Source of the DNA: Onchidella celtica
Taxonomy: Eukaryota > Mollusca > Gastropoda > Systellommatophora > Onchidiidae
Assembly (NCBI GenBank): GCA_963931925.1
Contig: OZ007567.1
Span: forward strand, 94,437,778 to 94,501,777
Length of the DNA: 64,000 nt
Direction: 5' to 3'
Shown here: positions 10,201-21,613 of the stretch, in pieces
Layout of the letters: each line of letters starts with the position of its first letter
Numbering within the stretch: the first letter of the stretch is position 1
Notes under the pieces: model-generated
The model's input: only the letters and a program-made list of their open reading frames with translations
What the model was told of the DNA's origin: nothing
Databases searched by the model: none
Made by a program: the position numbers and the translations under genes

Positions 10201-11228
10201 AAAGCGGAGTCATTCAATCTCTATGTCAGATCACAGGTATTAAAAAGTCCAGAACAACACCGTACCATGCCCAAGGCAATGGTCAGACCGAGCGTTTCAA
10301 TCGCACACTGCTGGACATGCTCGGCACTTTGGCTGATGAACACAAAGCAAATTGGAAAGCTTTTGTACCTCAAATGACACACGCTTACAACTGTACCCGA
10401 CATGCTTCCACGGGCTATTCACCGTATTTTCTTATGTTCGGTCGCGAACCCAAACTTCCGATTGATCTTGAATTTGGTTTGTTAGAACAGTCGATGCCGG
10501 TACCATCTAAATCCTACCCTGATTATGTGAAAAATATCCAGGAACGTCTGGACTATGCTTATAGATCAGCTCTTAAAGCCTCCGAAAAAGCAAAGCACTC
10601 GCAGAAACAGTGTTATGACAGAAAGATTCAGGGAGCTGCTATTCAACCAGGTGATCAAGTTCTTGTTCGAAGACTTGCTTTCACTGGGAAACATAAACTA
10701 GCAGATAGATGGCATGCCGATGTTTATGTAGTATTGAAAAGACCTAATTTAGACATTCCTGTATATGTCGTGCAAAAGGCTGACGGCCAAGGTCCTAAAA
10801 AGACATTACACCGAAATTTGTTGCTACCCTTCACACCGAGAGAGGTTGGCGAGCAACCTGATAATGATAAGGTGACTGTTTTAAGTCGCGCCCCACGAAA
10901 ATGCAATAGGTCCGTCGCGAATTTGCGAGAGCGACATGAGTCTTCTCCTTCAGATTCAGAGCAAAGTATTTGCGTTATCGAACGGTCAGACTTAGAGACA
11001 AACGCAGTACGAATGTCGGGCACCGATGACCATCTCTCATCCAACCATGACATTAGTTCTCTGGCAGATTCTGAGTCCAGTGAGACTCCGGTGGAAATTC
11101 GATCGCCTGGACGACGACGAAGGCCAAGATGGATGACATCTGGTGACTTCGTTATTTCACAACAATTAAAAACTTTAAGAGATAAAGTTCGGGACTCTTT
11201 TATTTTCCGTAAATTCCGTAGACATTAA
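7155..11228 (+). CDS. pol: Pol polyprotein: protease, reverse transcriptase, RNase H, integrase
   Basis: An open frame of 1,357 codons in the -1 frame relative to gag; residues unique to Pol begin at 7167, and a Gag-Pol fusion would be about 1,660 residues. Numbering from 7155: aspartic protease LLDTGS (D46), reverse transcriptase with the YLDD active site (Y481-D484) and LRVCIDYRKLNA upstream, RNase H with HTDAS near 635, and an HHCC integrase zinc domain (HDDCGHLG to CKRC, about 885-925). The integrase core is D951, D1010 and E1046, with exactly 35 residues between the last two. A C-terminal chromatin/DNA-binding-type region and a basic tail ending near RRRPRWMTSGDF follow. All catalytic residues are present and there is no internal stop, so the element looks competent for reverse transcription and integration. 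Confidence 0.96.
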   Translation: MSFKRTESGTAGRLLDGYNQSPVPLVGRANEVFISLNNVRTKALLDTGSMVSCLSYQFCVNRNIDVQPLSSVMEIYGAGGETLKYKGVCEINVSLPFCSKPLNALFLVVPDTQYNKRVPALIGMNILQELVPLCSPAVSLPSALELTLGAVMSHVSAVKSDRNLGFLCTDSQETLRPGESKMIAGNLCMPALTAPTTVILEEFTNGLPGGVRVSSGVIDVKPMKSISQVNVLVRNTSARTLTIPMRTNVCSVQVAQIQTKSNQTAEYPQVSDVTEAMLQTIPSNVTESEARQLKQLLKKYSHIFSNHHLDLGKTNITQHHIKLTDETPFKDRYRKIPHAMIEEVRKEIADMLDQGVIRPSQSSFSSNCVLVRKPDGSLRVCIDYRKLNARTVKDAYAIPRIEDTLDALHGSHYFSSLDLKSGYWQIEVAEEDISKTAFTVGNLGFYECCRLPFGVTNGVATFQRCMETCMGDSNLKDCLLYLDDIIVFSRTFNEHLQKLETIFRKLSDAGLKLKPSKCKFLQSELKYLGHVVSKDGVSCDPEKIECVQKWPVPKTLKELQSFLGFVGFYRRFVPNFSSIAKPLHRLLQDVGGKRGSTKIVWSDDQQAAFDQLKDLVVDAPVLAYADYSKDFILHTDASSEAIGAVLYQEQDGRKRVIAFASRGLSKSERNYPAHKLEFLALKWTVTEKFYDYLYGNKFCVYTDNNPLTYVMTSAKLDATGHRWVAHLSEFDFELKYKPGKCNRDADGLSRIKWPCTVHSNVIQAALQGSTVHTPLSDILDSGTNLEDREADNIPDNSALFEQVDTKIDWANAQQCDRNINEVISCIEESVSKSKCTTGVRQLLKEGSKLKMKEGVLYRQCHEHDNTIFQLVLPVAFRQKALKGVHDDCGHLGIDKTLDLLRKRFFWPGMSQDVKRYIASCKRCVCRKADTHQRAPLVSITTSQPMELVCIDYLSLEPCSGGIENILVITDHFSKYAQAIPTRNQTAQTTAKVLFDNFIVHYGLPARLHSDQGRAFESGVIQSLCQITGIKKSRTTPYHAQGNGQTERFNRTLLDMLGTLADEHKANWKAFVPQMTHAYNCTRHASTGYSPYFLMFGREPKLPIDLEFGLLEQSMPVPSKSYPDYVKNIQERLDYAYRSALKASEKAKHSQKQCYDRKIQGAAIQPGDQVLVRRLAFTGKHKLADRWHADVYVVLKRPNLDIPVYVVQKADGQGPKKTLHRNLLLPFTPREVGEQPDNDKVTVLSRAPRKCNRSVANLRERHESSPSDSEQSICVIERSDLETNAVRMSGTDDHLSSNHDISSLADSESSETPVEIRSPGRRRRPRWMTSGDFVISQQLKTLRDKVRDSFIFRKFRRH
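7161..7197 (+). promoter_or_regulatory. Programmed -1 ribosomal frameshift site
   Basis: TTTAAAC at 7161-7167 is read T TTA AAC in the gag frame, a perfect X XXY YYZ slippery heptamer. After a 4-base spacer, GGAGTC (7172-7177) pairs with GACTCC (7192-7197) around a G-rich loop. The gag stop follows at 7198-7200. The pol frame is exactly -1 here, so slippage would give Gag-Pol. Confidence 0.85.
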
Positions 11229-11359
11229 TGGTATGCATGATTCCAGTTGACTTGTCCGAGACCTCAGATGTGTCTTAAGGTTTCAGTTAGGTGGTTTTGT
11301 TCTTATTTCGTTCTTTTTTATTCCATTCTGAGCAAAAATCGGGACGATTTTTTGTGTCC

Positions 11360-11368
11360 AGGGGGGAG
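11360..11368 (+). promoter_or_regulatory. Polypurine tract
   Basis: AGGGGGGAG lies two bases before the 3' LTR, the expected position for the plus-strand DNA primer of an LTR element. Confidence 0.85.
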
Positions 11369-11370
11369 TA

Positions 11371-11964
11371 TGTGGTATGTGGTATTTTGGGATTCAGTAT
11401 TTTGTCTTAAAGGAGCGTAGGAGCGTGTTCCAATCACAGTGCTTAACTGTGAGCGACAGTTAGACTGACCCGCCCCCAAGACCGTGGGAGGATGGGAAAG
11501 AATCGTATAAAACCCCGGGCCTGTCAAGCCCCAAGCACTGCGTCTCTTCCCCCAGTCGAGAGCAGGTGTGTGTGTTATTGAATAAACGTCTTTTGTGCCC
11601 TACAATAGACTTATATTCTTCTTTGACAGGTACGTGCTCTTTAATACTTATAATACTGTTCTTGCTGATTTTAAGATGATAATATCAGATGCTATCAGAT
11701 ATTTACGATGAGTGTAACTCTGTAAGCAATAGATATATTTTCCTCATAAGTATATACGACTCGGGAAGTTATGATACCAGTCACTATCATAATACCAGAG
11801 TCCTAAGCTGTGGTTATGCTGTTTATATTGTTTTAGATACATGTACTGAAATACTGTATACTATCAGCGTAACCGAGCAGACTGTTTGCTCACAAATGTT
11901 ATGTTATATCGACGACCACGATATTAGTGCGTACTGAATGTTTAGAAGTCTTTGGATAATATTG

Positions 11965-12037
<73 letters not shown>

Positions 12038-12442
12038 TCTCTCTCTCTCTGATATCGCACATCTCATGCTGTGTTCATTATCTTCACTCTTGATTTATTT
12101 ACGTTTTATACATGTATTATTATTATGCTAGTCGTGTTAACTATGCCATGTGACATTACATGTAGCCTATATATTTGTCTTGTTGTTAATTGGTATACTG
12201 TTACACGACTGCGTCTCTTCCCCCAGTCGAGAGCAGGTGTGTGTGTTATTGAATAAACGTCTTTTGTGCCCTACAATAGACTTATATTCTTCTTTGACAG
12301 TGTGAGCAGTTTTACCGCCCTGGCACGAACCGAGTGAATGTTGCGGCCTAACCAGCCGCAGTAACAAGAGTGAAACCCACATGAATGGTTCATCTACACC
12401 ATATCTACACCTTCACCCTCACCCTAACACCATCTTGTTACA
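11371..12442 (+). repeat. 3' LTR (1,072 bp)
   Basis: Same termini, TATA box, AATAAA and duplicated 93-bp blocks (11537-11629 and 12208-12300) as the 5' LTR. It is followed by the target duplication TTAT (12443-12446). Confidence 0.95.
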
Positions 12443-13225
12443 TTATTTTTGCCATTAATGGTTTAAGGGAACGTTTAGATCATACCACAAACACGGGCAA
12501 TCTGCACAGTACCGTAGGCAATACATAAAAAAACAACAAACATACGGACGACCACACACGCATATTCACCTCTTGAGATAACAAGCATTATGGGAGAATG
12601 CTACCAAATCTGCAGAGCAAGCCCAATAATATCCCCCCCCCCCCCAAACCCCATTCAACCCGTAGGGGTCGTGCCCAGTAGAGCTCATCAGTCTGCGAGC
12701 CAGTGCTTTCAAAATGGCAGTGTTTACCACATTATTGTAGATGGGAAAGTTGGAAAGTCTAAGATTGAGAGAAAAGTTGGGAGAAGAAGTAGGCCCGTAA
12801 TGTAGTACTACTACTAGTAGGCCCTAGTACCGTAACTCGAGAATTGGTCGCTGGGCTCGGTGTGAGAAATGTATACGTCAGTACACAAAATTCGTGCCAT
12901 GTATTGATTAGGACAAGCATGAAGGTCACACAAAAATAGTGGTTCTTCAGATACAATTAATATAATATTGTTTTATTTTTCAATTTTAAAAATTGTTCAC
13001 CTTCTCGTCCTACACTGCAGCGGAGAGCACTCATGTATATTGCCAACCTGTTCTCCTTTGTGTTGCCGATAGTTGTCTCCCCTTGTGTGAAAGTTAACAG
13101 ACAAAGGGTCTCATTGGTGGGTGAGATGTGAATGATGTCGGGGAGGATGGGGCGGGGTTATAACTTATTATTTCATTGTGTTTCTATTACATGTCTTTCT
13201 TCATTTGTCACTAGTCCAGTCGGCT
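12443..13225. other. Intergenic stretch
   Basis: No gene or mobile element recognised. It contains a run of about 13 C near 12631 and short AT-rich tracts. Confidence 0.4.
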
Positions 13226-13452
13226 ATGCCTACCAATGTCACAATGTTTTGTTTTTTTTATTTCTTTATGTATTTATACAACACAATCAAAATTCGATAG
13301 AGGGTCACCGTAGTCTAGAGGCAAAGTGCCCGCTTCTCATGCCTACCAATGTCACAATGTTTTGTTTTTTTAAATTTCTTTATGTATTTATACAACACAA
13401 TCAAAATTCGATAGAGGGTCACCATAGTCTAGAGGCAAAGTGCCCGCTTCTC
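13226..13452 (+). repeat. Two-copy tandem duplication of a 113-bp unit
   Basis: The unit starts ATGCCTACCAATGTCACAAT and ends with the 5' part of a tRNA-like SINE head (GCCCGCTTCTC). Copies are 13226-13338 and 13339-13452. They differ by a G/A substitution and by the T run, so the duplication is fairly recent. Its junction falls inside the SINE head. Confidence 0.88.
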
Positions 13453-13650
13453 ATGCCGAAGGTACAGGCTCAATCCCTGGTCAGTGCAGGCTTGTTGAAC
13501 TCCTGTCCCTGATCCTATGGTAGGTAAGATCGAGCACCTAGTCTTCTCGGATAGGATCAAAAACTCAGAGGGCCCATGTGCACATTAAGGATACCCTGGC
13601 AGTTAAAAGTCACAAAGAGCAGGCCGAACAAGGCAGCTGCCCGAGCAAAA
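13415..13650 (+). mobile_element. tRNA-derived SINE
   Basis: The head resembles a tRNA gene: an A-box-like TAGTCTAGAGGC at 13425-13436 and a B-box-like GGCTCAATCCC at 13467-13477, 30 bases apart. It is followed by a non-tRNA body (GGGCCCATGTGCACATTAAG and GGCAGTTAAAAGTCACAAAG) that recalls the body of widespread invertebrate tRNA-SINEs. The cloverleaf is degraded, so this is not a working tRNA. The 3' limit is approximate. Confidence 0.65.
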
Positions 13651-15390
13651 TTCTAAAAAAACTAATCCCTACCACAAAAACACACAGAAACAAGAACTAG
13701 AAAAATAAAAACACGAAAAGTGAGGTGTAACTGCCAAGGGCATTGAATCTCCTCAAAGTAAAATAAAGACCAAAACACAAAATTACATAGATCTCTCTGC
13801 AAAGTTTTATTCAGGCATGAAATATCAGGCTTAGATCCTCCTAAAACAAAGACCTCAACTAAGATCAGCGTTATCTCTGTCAAACTTTTAAACAAATGCC
13901 TTGAGAACCCGCATGGAGTAATTTTGCTTTGGGTGTCAAGTGCAGTCATTGTATTTATTATGGGGCAGGGCAGCTGTTAGTTAAGTTAGAGTACATGACT
14001 GTTACTAGTGTTACAATGTGTTAGTAAAGATAATTAATAAACCTAGTGAATTTAATTTTAAACACCCATTTATTTCAAAACTTGTTCAAACTCAAACTTA
14101 TAGATTTAGATTTACAAGTTAAAAACAAAAGCAAAAAAACAGAAACAAAAAAAAGAATGAAAGAAAGAAAAGGAAAATGGCAGTCAAGCCCTTTTTGTTT
14201 TTTTTCGCATTGTGCTAGCAGTAAAGTAATTTTACAGCCAGCTCCTGCAAAAGTCATCAATAAATTCTTGAAGATTACAAATTAATTCCGATAAATCTCT
14301 CAGTTGACGCAGAAATCACTCGTTGGTGTGGTTTGAAAATTAAATCACTCTACAATTTCTCCTCAGTTGGTGAACTATCATATCTTTTTAACATTTAGTC
14401 ATGTATTGATGTAACCCACCCAATGCTTTTGAGACAATCAGTCTTCACTGCAGTACAAATATACATGTTAATAGATTGTACTTATCTCCGTATTGAAATC
14501 TGGTCCTTTCACTGACCTTACAAATGGGCATCAGTGTTGGTATTTTATTTATGTCTTAAATTTATGACTTCAAAAAATGGCAGCAAGTCCTGTATAGTAG
14601 AATCAGTCAAACAGAATAGTGGTTCCTTGACTAGAAATTTATTTCCCAGTACAGTGTACTTAAATGCAAATAATGTCAAGGCACCACACAATTTTTTCCT
14701 TCCTATCACGTAGAATGTTCATTGACGGAGGCAAAAGGCTAGTACTAATAAGGCTCTTTCCACCAATGTTCATAGAGCCTTTAAAAGAGACAATGAATTG
14801 TTTTTATTGTTGCCAAAAGTTCTGTCCATGTAATTATTCAGTTTTCATCTTTTTTTTTTACTGAGTATCTAATCCTGGCCAGTTACATTTTTCATGTTGA
14901 CTTGTCCGTAAGCCAAATTTCAGATGCCAGTTCACTCTAGATGGTTGATGTACTTAAATTAAGTGCATGTATCTTCAAAAGACATGAATCTTCACCTATG
15001 AGTATGCATGTGTATTTGTACCTCAGGTTCTAATTAAAGGGATAACACTATACAACATGCTATGACTAAGTGATTATTTGCAACAGTTCTTTGTTAGTGT
15101 TTCATTATTTTACTAGTTTATTTGCATAAGTCAGAAGGTTAACAATTAATTTGTTATCATGCTTGGTCCATTTGTTTTCTCTTTTGTGAAATAATTTTTA
15201 TGTTTCATGTTCTCTGGTTTGTAAACCTTAAGTTTGTTCATTTGTTGTCATTTCTGCATTTGTTTCTGTCTCTCCACATCTCATTTTATCAGCAATTTGA
15301 TGTTGTCAGCCCATAATAAATATGGTGCCATCCAAATGTTATAGAAATGGCAAATGTTCTGATAAAATCTATGGGATATTTCAGTTTGCT
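13651..15390. other. Intergenic stretch
   Basis: AT-rich sequence without a convincing exon or transposon. Confidence 0.35.
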
Positions 15391-15528
15391 CACCATGTCA
15401 CTGACGAAATATCATAAAAACCACAGAAAAACTGTGGGGTCGCAGCAGGGCTATAAGCAAAGTCAAAATTTGGCTTCGCTACATACAACTTTTTCTTTTT
15501 GCCCAATTTTGACTTCACCATGTCATTG
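15391..15528 (+). mobile_element. Short palindromic repeat flanked by 13-bp direct repeats
   Basis: CACCATGTCACTG (15391-15403) and CACCATGTCATTG (15516-15528) flank about 112 bp. Inside is a hairpin CCACAGAAAAACTGTGG and an inverted pair, AAGTCAAAATTTGGC and GCCCAATTTTGACTT. A related, larger copy is split across 25107-26730. The direct repeats look like a target duplication. Confidence 0.6.
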
Positions 15529-16074
15529 TAACACTTACATTTACATGCCATATAATTTTGTTTAAATCTCAAACTAAAATGCCCTCTTCATTTTGAAATG
15601 AGCATTGGTTTTAGGGAGATTTTTGTTGGTGACTGCATTTATTTATTTTCTGAAGCTCAATCTCATTTGGACATTCTGCCTGTAAGTTCATTGAAGTCGT
15701 TATTCTCGTGTAGCCTTCACTTGGTTTGTAATATTGTTGCATATCATCACAGTCATTCCACAATGGCCCAAAACCATTTTTTGGTGTTTTGAGATAAAAT
15801 GTTCACCTTGATCAGACAATCACCTTCCACCGTGCAATACTTGCATTGTTTTGTTTCGTTGACTTATTGTGAGCTTTTAAACAGAAATCTACATCCGCCT
15901 AAATCTCCAGTTTTTATTTGAAGGAAACAGTTGTCTTTGAGTTTCAAAAAACACCAAAAAATGCAGTTATGGAATGACCATGATGGTGTGCCCAGGACTT
16001 TACATAACACAAAGGACAAAAGTGGAGATTTACTTTCACCACATAGAAACCGTTGGTGAAAAAGCTGGGCATAC
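15529..16074. other. Intergenic stretch
   Basis: Nothing recognised. Confidence 0.35.
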
Positions 16075-16230
16075 TTAACTCTTTATCTCCGTAAAGCCGC
16101 AGTGTGCGTCACTCCGCATTGCGACTTCAGCCGTAAAGCCGCACAGTGCGTCAGTAGCAACTACATTTACAACCTGCTCAGGAAATAATTACGGCAGAAC
16201 TGGCAAAAAATTACGGAGATAAAGAGTTAA
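16075..16230. mobile_element. 156-bp MITE with TTAA ends (piggyBac-like)
   Basis: Perfect 16-bp terminal inverted repeats CTCTTTATCTCCGTAA (16079-16094) and its complement (16211-16226) are each bounded by TTAA, the fixed target of piggyBac transposases. Inside, CCGTAAAGCCGCA followed by GTGCGTCA occurs twice. It is too short to encode a protein. The perfect repeats imply a recent insertion. Confidence 0.85.
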
Positions 16231-19200
16231 AAGTTTAATGCTAGAAGGTTGACTCAGGGGAGTTTGGTCTTACAAATTGACTTCATGCACATTATTTTGA
16301 TCTCTAACGTACTTAATTTTAGCAATATTTTCAGCATTACTTCAATCAGACACAGTTGTTCTTTAATCTAAAAACTCTGTTTTTATTGTTCATAATGCAC
16401 ATTGTGAAGATTAGAAATGCTTGTTCATGGTATTTGTAATGATGGAACAGTATCTGGTAGGAGAAAGACATCCCAGCCATCAGCTCAATGTCAATCCGAA
16501 GTAGATGTGTGTAGGATTTCCGTAAGATTGATAAGATTACTCTTGGAGCAGATTTCCTACATGAAATCTGCATCGGTGTGATGTTGTAACCAGCCGATCT
16601 AAGTAGAAATGATGTCATTCCTACAAGCAAACTTGGTATCAGTCCCGCACATTGGATTTCCACAGGGTTGCTTGCTGGGATGGTACTCATGATTTTTCCA
16701 ACTACATGTAATTACAGTACAGATATGTGTGCTGTGAATGTGATCCCTATTGAATCTCATCGGCATAAAGACAGTTTCCAGTCTAGATACAAATCTAAAA
16801 TTTTAATAAGAGCATCACATTCATTACAACTTCATAATACATGTACATGTACAACTATGTGTACCATCTTGGCAAAGAAATGATAAATGTGTGAACTGCA
16901 AGAAATCTGACTGTGAAAAATATCCTGATGAGGTTTTTTACAATGAATTGTTCATGTACATGTACATGTAGCAGTTTGTTAATATGAAAATAAAATCAAA
17001 ATTTCAGTGTGCTGGGCAGGTACTCATACATGTATTTCCAATAGTCCTTGTGATTCCATGTGAAGTCCCAGATAGAAAAGCAACCATAGTCACCTATTAT
17101 CCATGAAACTGAAAAAAATCAATATTTTAAGTTTGAAACTGAAAAAATCAGTATTTTTAAGTGTGAAAGTCCTCAAATGCTTTATTAATGGAGATAAAGA
17201 AAAACAACCTGTTTCATCAAAGGGAGGCTTTACTTAAAAATAGAGGAAAAAAAAGAGCTGGGGGGGGGGGGGGGGCAAAATAGGCATTGTAATACATTTA
17301 TGTAGTTCTTTAAAATAGCCAAAACATTTTTGAAAGTGGACTATGGTTGTTCTTCCATTAGGGTCTTCATGTGTGAAAGCATATGAAGAGTGTATGTCCA
17401 CCTTCAATCAGTGACTAGCTATTTCACATAAAATACTGTGCCTCTTTCTGTATGCAGCACAAACAGTATAGGACATTAAATTGTTAGAATAAGACTGGTG
17501 AGAATGGGAATGAGAATGGGAATCACCATACAAGTGTAATAGTTTGTGCAGTTTCCATACCACACTGAAAGAGTGAGCCCAGTCCTTGTTGTGATATGGA
17601 TGTCCTGATATTGTTTGCTTTGAAACTGAGAAAATGTTTGCATACAGCTAACTGCAGTGGCGATGTCAGTTTTCCTGAGCATGACGAGAGGAAATTAGGT
17701 CAGATAAAACCTAGAATGTTTCTTAGTCGCTTCAGATATTTCGTATGGATAATCATGAGTATATGATTGAAAATACTTAATGTTTACATGTGAATCACTG
17801 GCTTTGCTGAGTTCTCACTTCATCATAGGCTGCTTAGTATTGTGAATCATCAGTGTGAATGTATTAGTTTGTATCATGTGACAAAAGAGAAGAAATGCAT
17901 GGTATTCTCTCAGCAGTTCAGCGTGTCACACTTTTAATTTCTTTGAAATATTACTTCGTTTAATGAGCTGTTACAATTAATAGGCCAAAATGCTCATGCC
18001 ATTTTACATCATGTATATCCTGCGATTAGAATACCAGAGCTTTGAAGAGATCACACTACAAATTCAATGTCCATTCACACTGCAAATTGAAATTCCATTT
18101 GCTCATGCACTATTAATAAATTATGTTTTTGGTGTGAAAAATATGTAGAAAATAATGTGGTCTGGGATGTGACATCTGAGAAAGATTACGCTGATCATTA
18201 TACATTTTTAGAGCATCCTCTGTAATTCCGAAAATTAACTTTGATGCAACATGAGTCGTCACTTGAAAATTGTCAGCTTCCTACTGTTTTATATTTAATA
18301 GTACAATACATGTAGACATATGAAAGCTTATTATTCTACTTGGTAGGTGTGTGCATGGAATTATTCCATTGCAATTTTTTCATTCTCCAAGGCCCATATG
18401 TGTATTAAATCTTGGTTTTTGAAGGTTTAGGTTTGGAGAAATCACGTCAACAGGACAACGGTCACATTGTCTAGGAAAAAGCAAGACGAAAGAATATAAC
18501 AGATCAGTGGGACAGAAGGAGACCCTACCAGAAGTGCCCACCAACTACCCATATTTAAATCTTGGAAAATTTACTTCAATTTCGAGCATGTTTTGTGTGT
18601 ATTATAACTGGTACAGACGAATTAGACTGGTACTACTTATCTTCTGTGAAATGTGAAACTATTTCATCATGTCCTATCTGATCATCATTGATGCTCAACG
18701 CATCTATAGTGATAAACAAATTTGGACTGGCTTAATACTCATGTGTTTGCCATATCATTGTGTGATACACAAGGCCCATCTCGTCACAAATACATATGTC
18801 TGTAATTTGATTATAAAAATTAAAAAAAAGAAAACTAAAAGAAAACTAAATCTTTAATTAATGTTTGGCTATTTTCATTTCATCCAACCATGTAATTTCA
18901 GTAAAGCTTTTTGATTAGCAACATTAGTCAGTGTCAGCTGTTTGCATCCATGGTAGCAGTCTTCGTGCTGAGGGCATCTCAAGGAAATCTATGAACTTGA
19001 AGATTAAAAAGATCCTGACTGATCTGATATTTGCTGGGAATGTTCCTCAAAATATGGTTGCAAGACTATCTGTTTGATCATTTACATGCAATCTATTTAT
19101 AACCATGAGTCATGGTTTATTTGGAAGATTGACCAGAAATCTCAAATCTGTTCATTCATGTTTTGGAGCAGAGTCGGGTTCAATTTGATTATTAAGTAGC

Positions 19201-21599
19201 TCCATAGTCAAAAACTTCATTTAACTCAAGAAACATGAATTTTTCCATTCTTAGGTTTATTACCAAAGCTCAGTATATATGCCTGTAGAAGCCTATTGAT
19301 GTATGCCAAGAGTTCTCTTAGTTATACTTTAGAAGTGGCACTGGCACAGTGCTGTGACTACATGTATTTATGTTTGAGAAAAAACTGTGAATTTTGAATG
19401 TAGAAATGAGCTTGTTCTAATAGCTGGTCCCCTGCCTGTTGTGAATCCATACTGTTAAAATTCTTTTTTCCTCCACGTTTTGGCAGTACATGTATATTTA
19501 GAGCCATTATACATATATTTTGAGCCCTGATCAAAATGTTACCATGTAAATATGACACTTTCAAGGTGGATTCTGTAATTGCTCCAAAAATACTTACCAA
19601 CATCTACATGTAGTTAATTACCATTACAAAGACCAACTACCTGTAATTTGTGCTTGTGAAGAATTGAATGGCCTAACTCCACTTTATTGAGAAAACTGAG
19701 TCTGAAACTTTCCTTTGTCTTTGACTTAAATGATAGTATAGAAGGAAAGACAGGAAATTTAGTGTAGTTCATCCAAGGGATGTTAGACCTTTGTTCCACT
19801 GAAAGCTTTGAACCTTCTGTACACACTCACATGGTCATCTCAGTTTCCAACAAAAGTGGAATGAGACCACTCTTTTCTTCACAGACACAATTATGTCTGC
19901 ATTTTAACCTTTGCTATATGTCATGGGTGTAATTTTAATGGACCCGGAAGCAATTTAAAAAGTTTGTACACTGTAATGATCTTTTGTCAGAGAATTTTTT
20001 CTTGAATTTCCAGAGATTCCACAACGACGTCATTGCCTGTCTTCCCAAAGTTTTATAATTTTAAAATATGCATTTGCGTGTTCACCAACGCACATGCATT
20101 TTTACTATTCCTATCCATATGACCTGGAGTCTCACAGATTCCATACCTTTAAAAAGGATTGTACTGTAGGATTTTATTGTCATACCCTCAGTCACAAGTC
20201 TTTTGGTCTCAGATACACCACACTCCCAAAGAGGATTTTATTGTTCTACCCCTTCTCATACATTCTGTGATCTGACAGACACCATGCCTTTAAAGAGGTA
20301 TCCTAATAAATTTGTTCTTTGGGAATGTGGTGTATTTGGACATCCGATGTGCATCTTGCATAGTTTTTAAGCAACATACAGCAAGGGTTAAGTCTACAAG
20401 ACTTACTGGGCAAGATTTTCTTATTTTGCTTTGGGGAAATAAAACTGCAGGGCTTGGCCATAATTTCAGTAAGAGTCTATTGAGTTCTATTACTATTTCT
20501 TTAATTTATATCTAAAGCAATGCGAATCTACCATTTTTGCTTCATTGAATGAAAAAGGCAATGATGTTCGAGAATGTAGCTCATTTTTTAAATTAAGAAT
20601 AACTGATCACTCAGGAGTCAATCTTTGCTGTAGAGGGCAACTGTAATCTTGTATTATGGACAATGTCAGCTTGGCCTTGACACTTTTCTCCCATTTTTTT
20701 CTTTTATTGTTTTACATGTTAGATAACTGTGCAATGGACCACTGTTGTATGCCATAGTGCCAATTGTTACTTCATTGTCTCCGTGTCCTCTCTAGAATGT
20801 GATGTTTTTAGATGGCTTATCAAAGTAGAGCACTTCTTATATTGACTATTGTTATTTGATGTTATAAAAGCAATGATGAAATCCATGCTTATGCTAAAAT
20901 ACTTTGTGTAATAAAGTCATGAGTAACAATCAACTTGCCTCTTGGTTTTCAGTTGGGAATACCCGTGAATTTCATAATTTGGTATACATGTACTAAGCTC
21001 AGAAAATTGATTGAAAGTTTGCGACAGTCACAGGGTGAATTCAAAGGCAGTACAGAAAAACTAGGCTACATACATACACATGTATATATATATATATGTC
21101 AGAATTTAATACAGTGAAGCGTAAAATGTATGGACAGCACAAATGTTGTTCATGGAATCGCTTTTACATGTATATATCTGTGTCCTCTAACCAGAGAGAG
21201 AAAAAACTGAATTATCCCCAGGACTAGGCCCAAATCTAAATTTCATACTTTCTATTCAAACTGAGTTAAAAACTTGAAAACCATAATCTTTCTTCATCAT
21301 GGACACCACTTCTCTCTTGAATAACTCAAAAATAAATGTTCTTTTGTCACTTCTTATCAAATGCTAATATTACTGCATGTGACTACAAGCGCTAAGTTTA
21401 ACAAGATTTTGTCTTATTCTTTCCATGTAGTAGACAGTAGAATGCTTAGATCTTTTCAAAGCAATTCTTGAACAGCTACTGGATGACTGAATATCACTGT
21501 CTACAATTTAATTAAGTTAGTATTGATGTATTCAAGTGTGTAGTTCTTTGAAAACATTGTCAAAAAACTGTACAAACCAAATATCTTTTTTTGGTAACC
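16231..21599. other. Long intergenic stretch
   Basis: AT-rich, with TACATGTA-type words (for example 16837-16856 and 16954-16972), a G run at 17258-17276 and a short TA repeat near 21080. Around 20130-20310 there is a degenerate tandem pattern (CAGATTCCATACC, CAGATACACCACAC, CAGACACCATGCC). No coding exon could be supported. Confidence 0.4.
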
Positions 21600-21607
21600 T
21601 TACATTC

Positions 21608-21613
21608 TTTATT
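21608..21613 (-). terminator. Probable CIR1 polyadenylation signal
   Basis: AATAAA on the minus strand, about 200 bases after the CIR1 stop codon at 21811-21813. Confidence 0.55.

Larger units (their letters stand above)
3795..12442 (+). mobile_element. Full-length Ty3/gypsy LTR retrotransposon
   Basis: A complete 8.65-kb element. Two LTRs start TGTGGTATGTGG and end TTGTTACA (TG...CA), and they are flanked by a 4-bp target duplication TTAT at 3791-3794 and 12443-12446. Inside, in order, lie a tRNA-Lys-type primer site, a leader of about 1.3 kb, gag, a -1 frameshift signal, pol in the order protease, reverse transcriptase, RNase H, integrase, and a G-rich polypurine tract. The PR-RT-RH-IN order marks it as Ty3/gypsy rather than Copia. 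The LTRs appear to differ mainly by 8 bp in a CT microsatellite and both coding frames are open, so the insertion looks young and possibly still active. No envelope gene was found. Confidence 0.95.

Noticed and set aside
10863-11370. An envelope gene after pol
   Set aside because: Only the basic C-terminal tail of Pol and a short untranslated stretch lie before the 3' LTR.
13415-13482. A tRNA gene
   Set aside because: A and B boxes are recognisable but the stems do not close into a proper cloverleaf, and a SINE body follows.
16346-16690. A 114-codon minus-strand frame
   Set aside because: No recognisable motif, no splice context, no matching neighbour.
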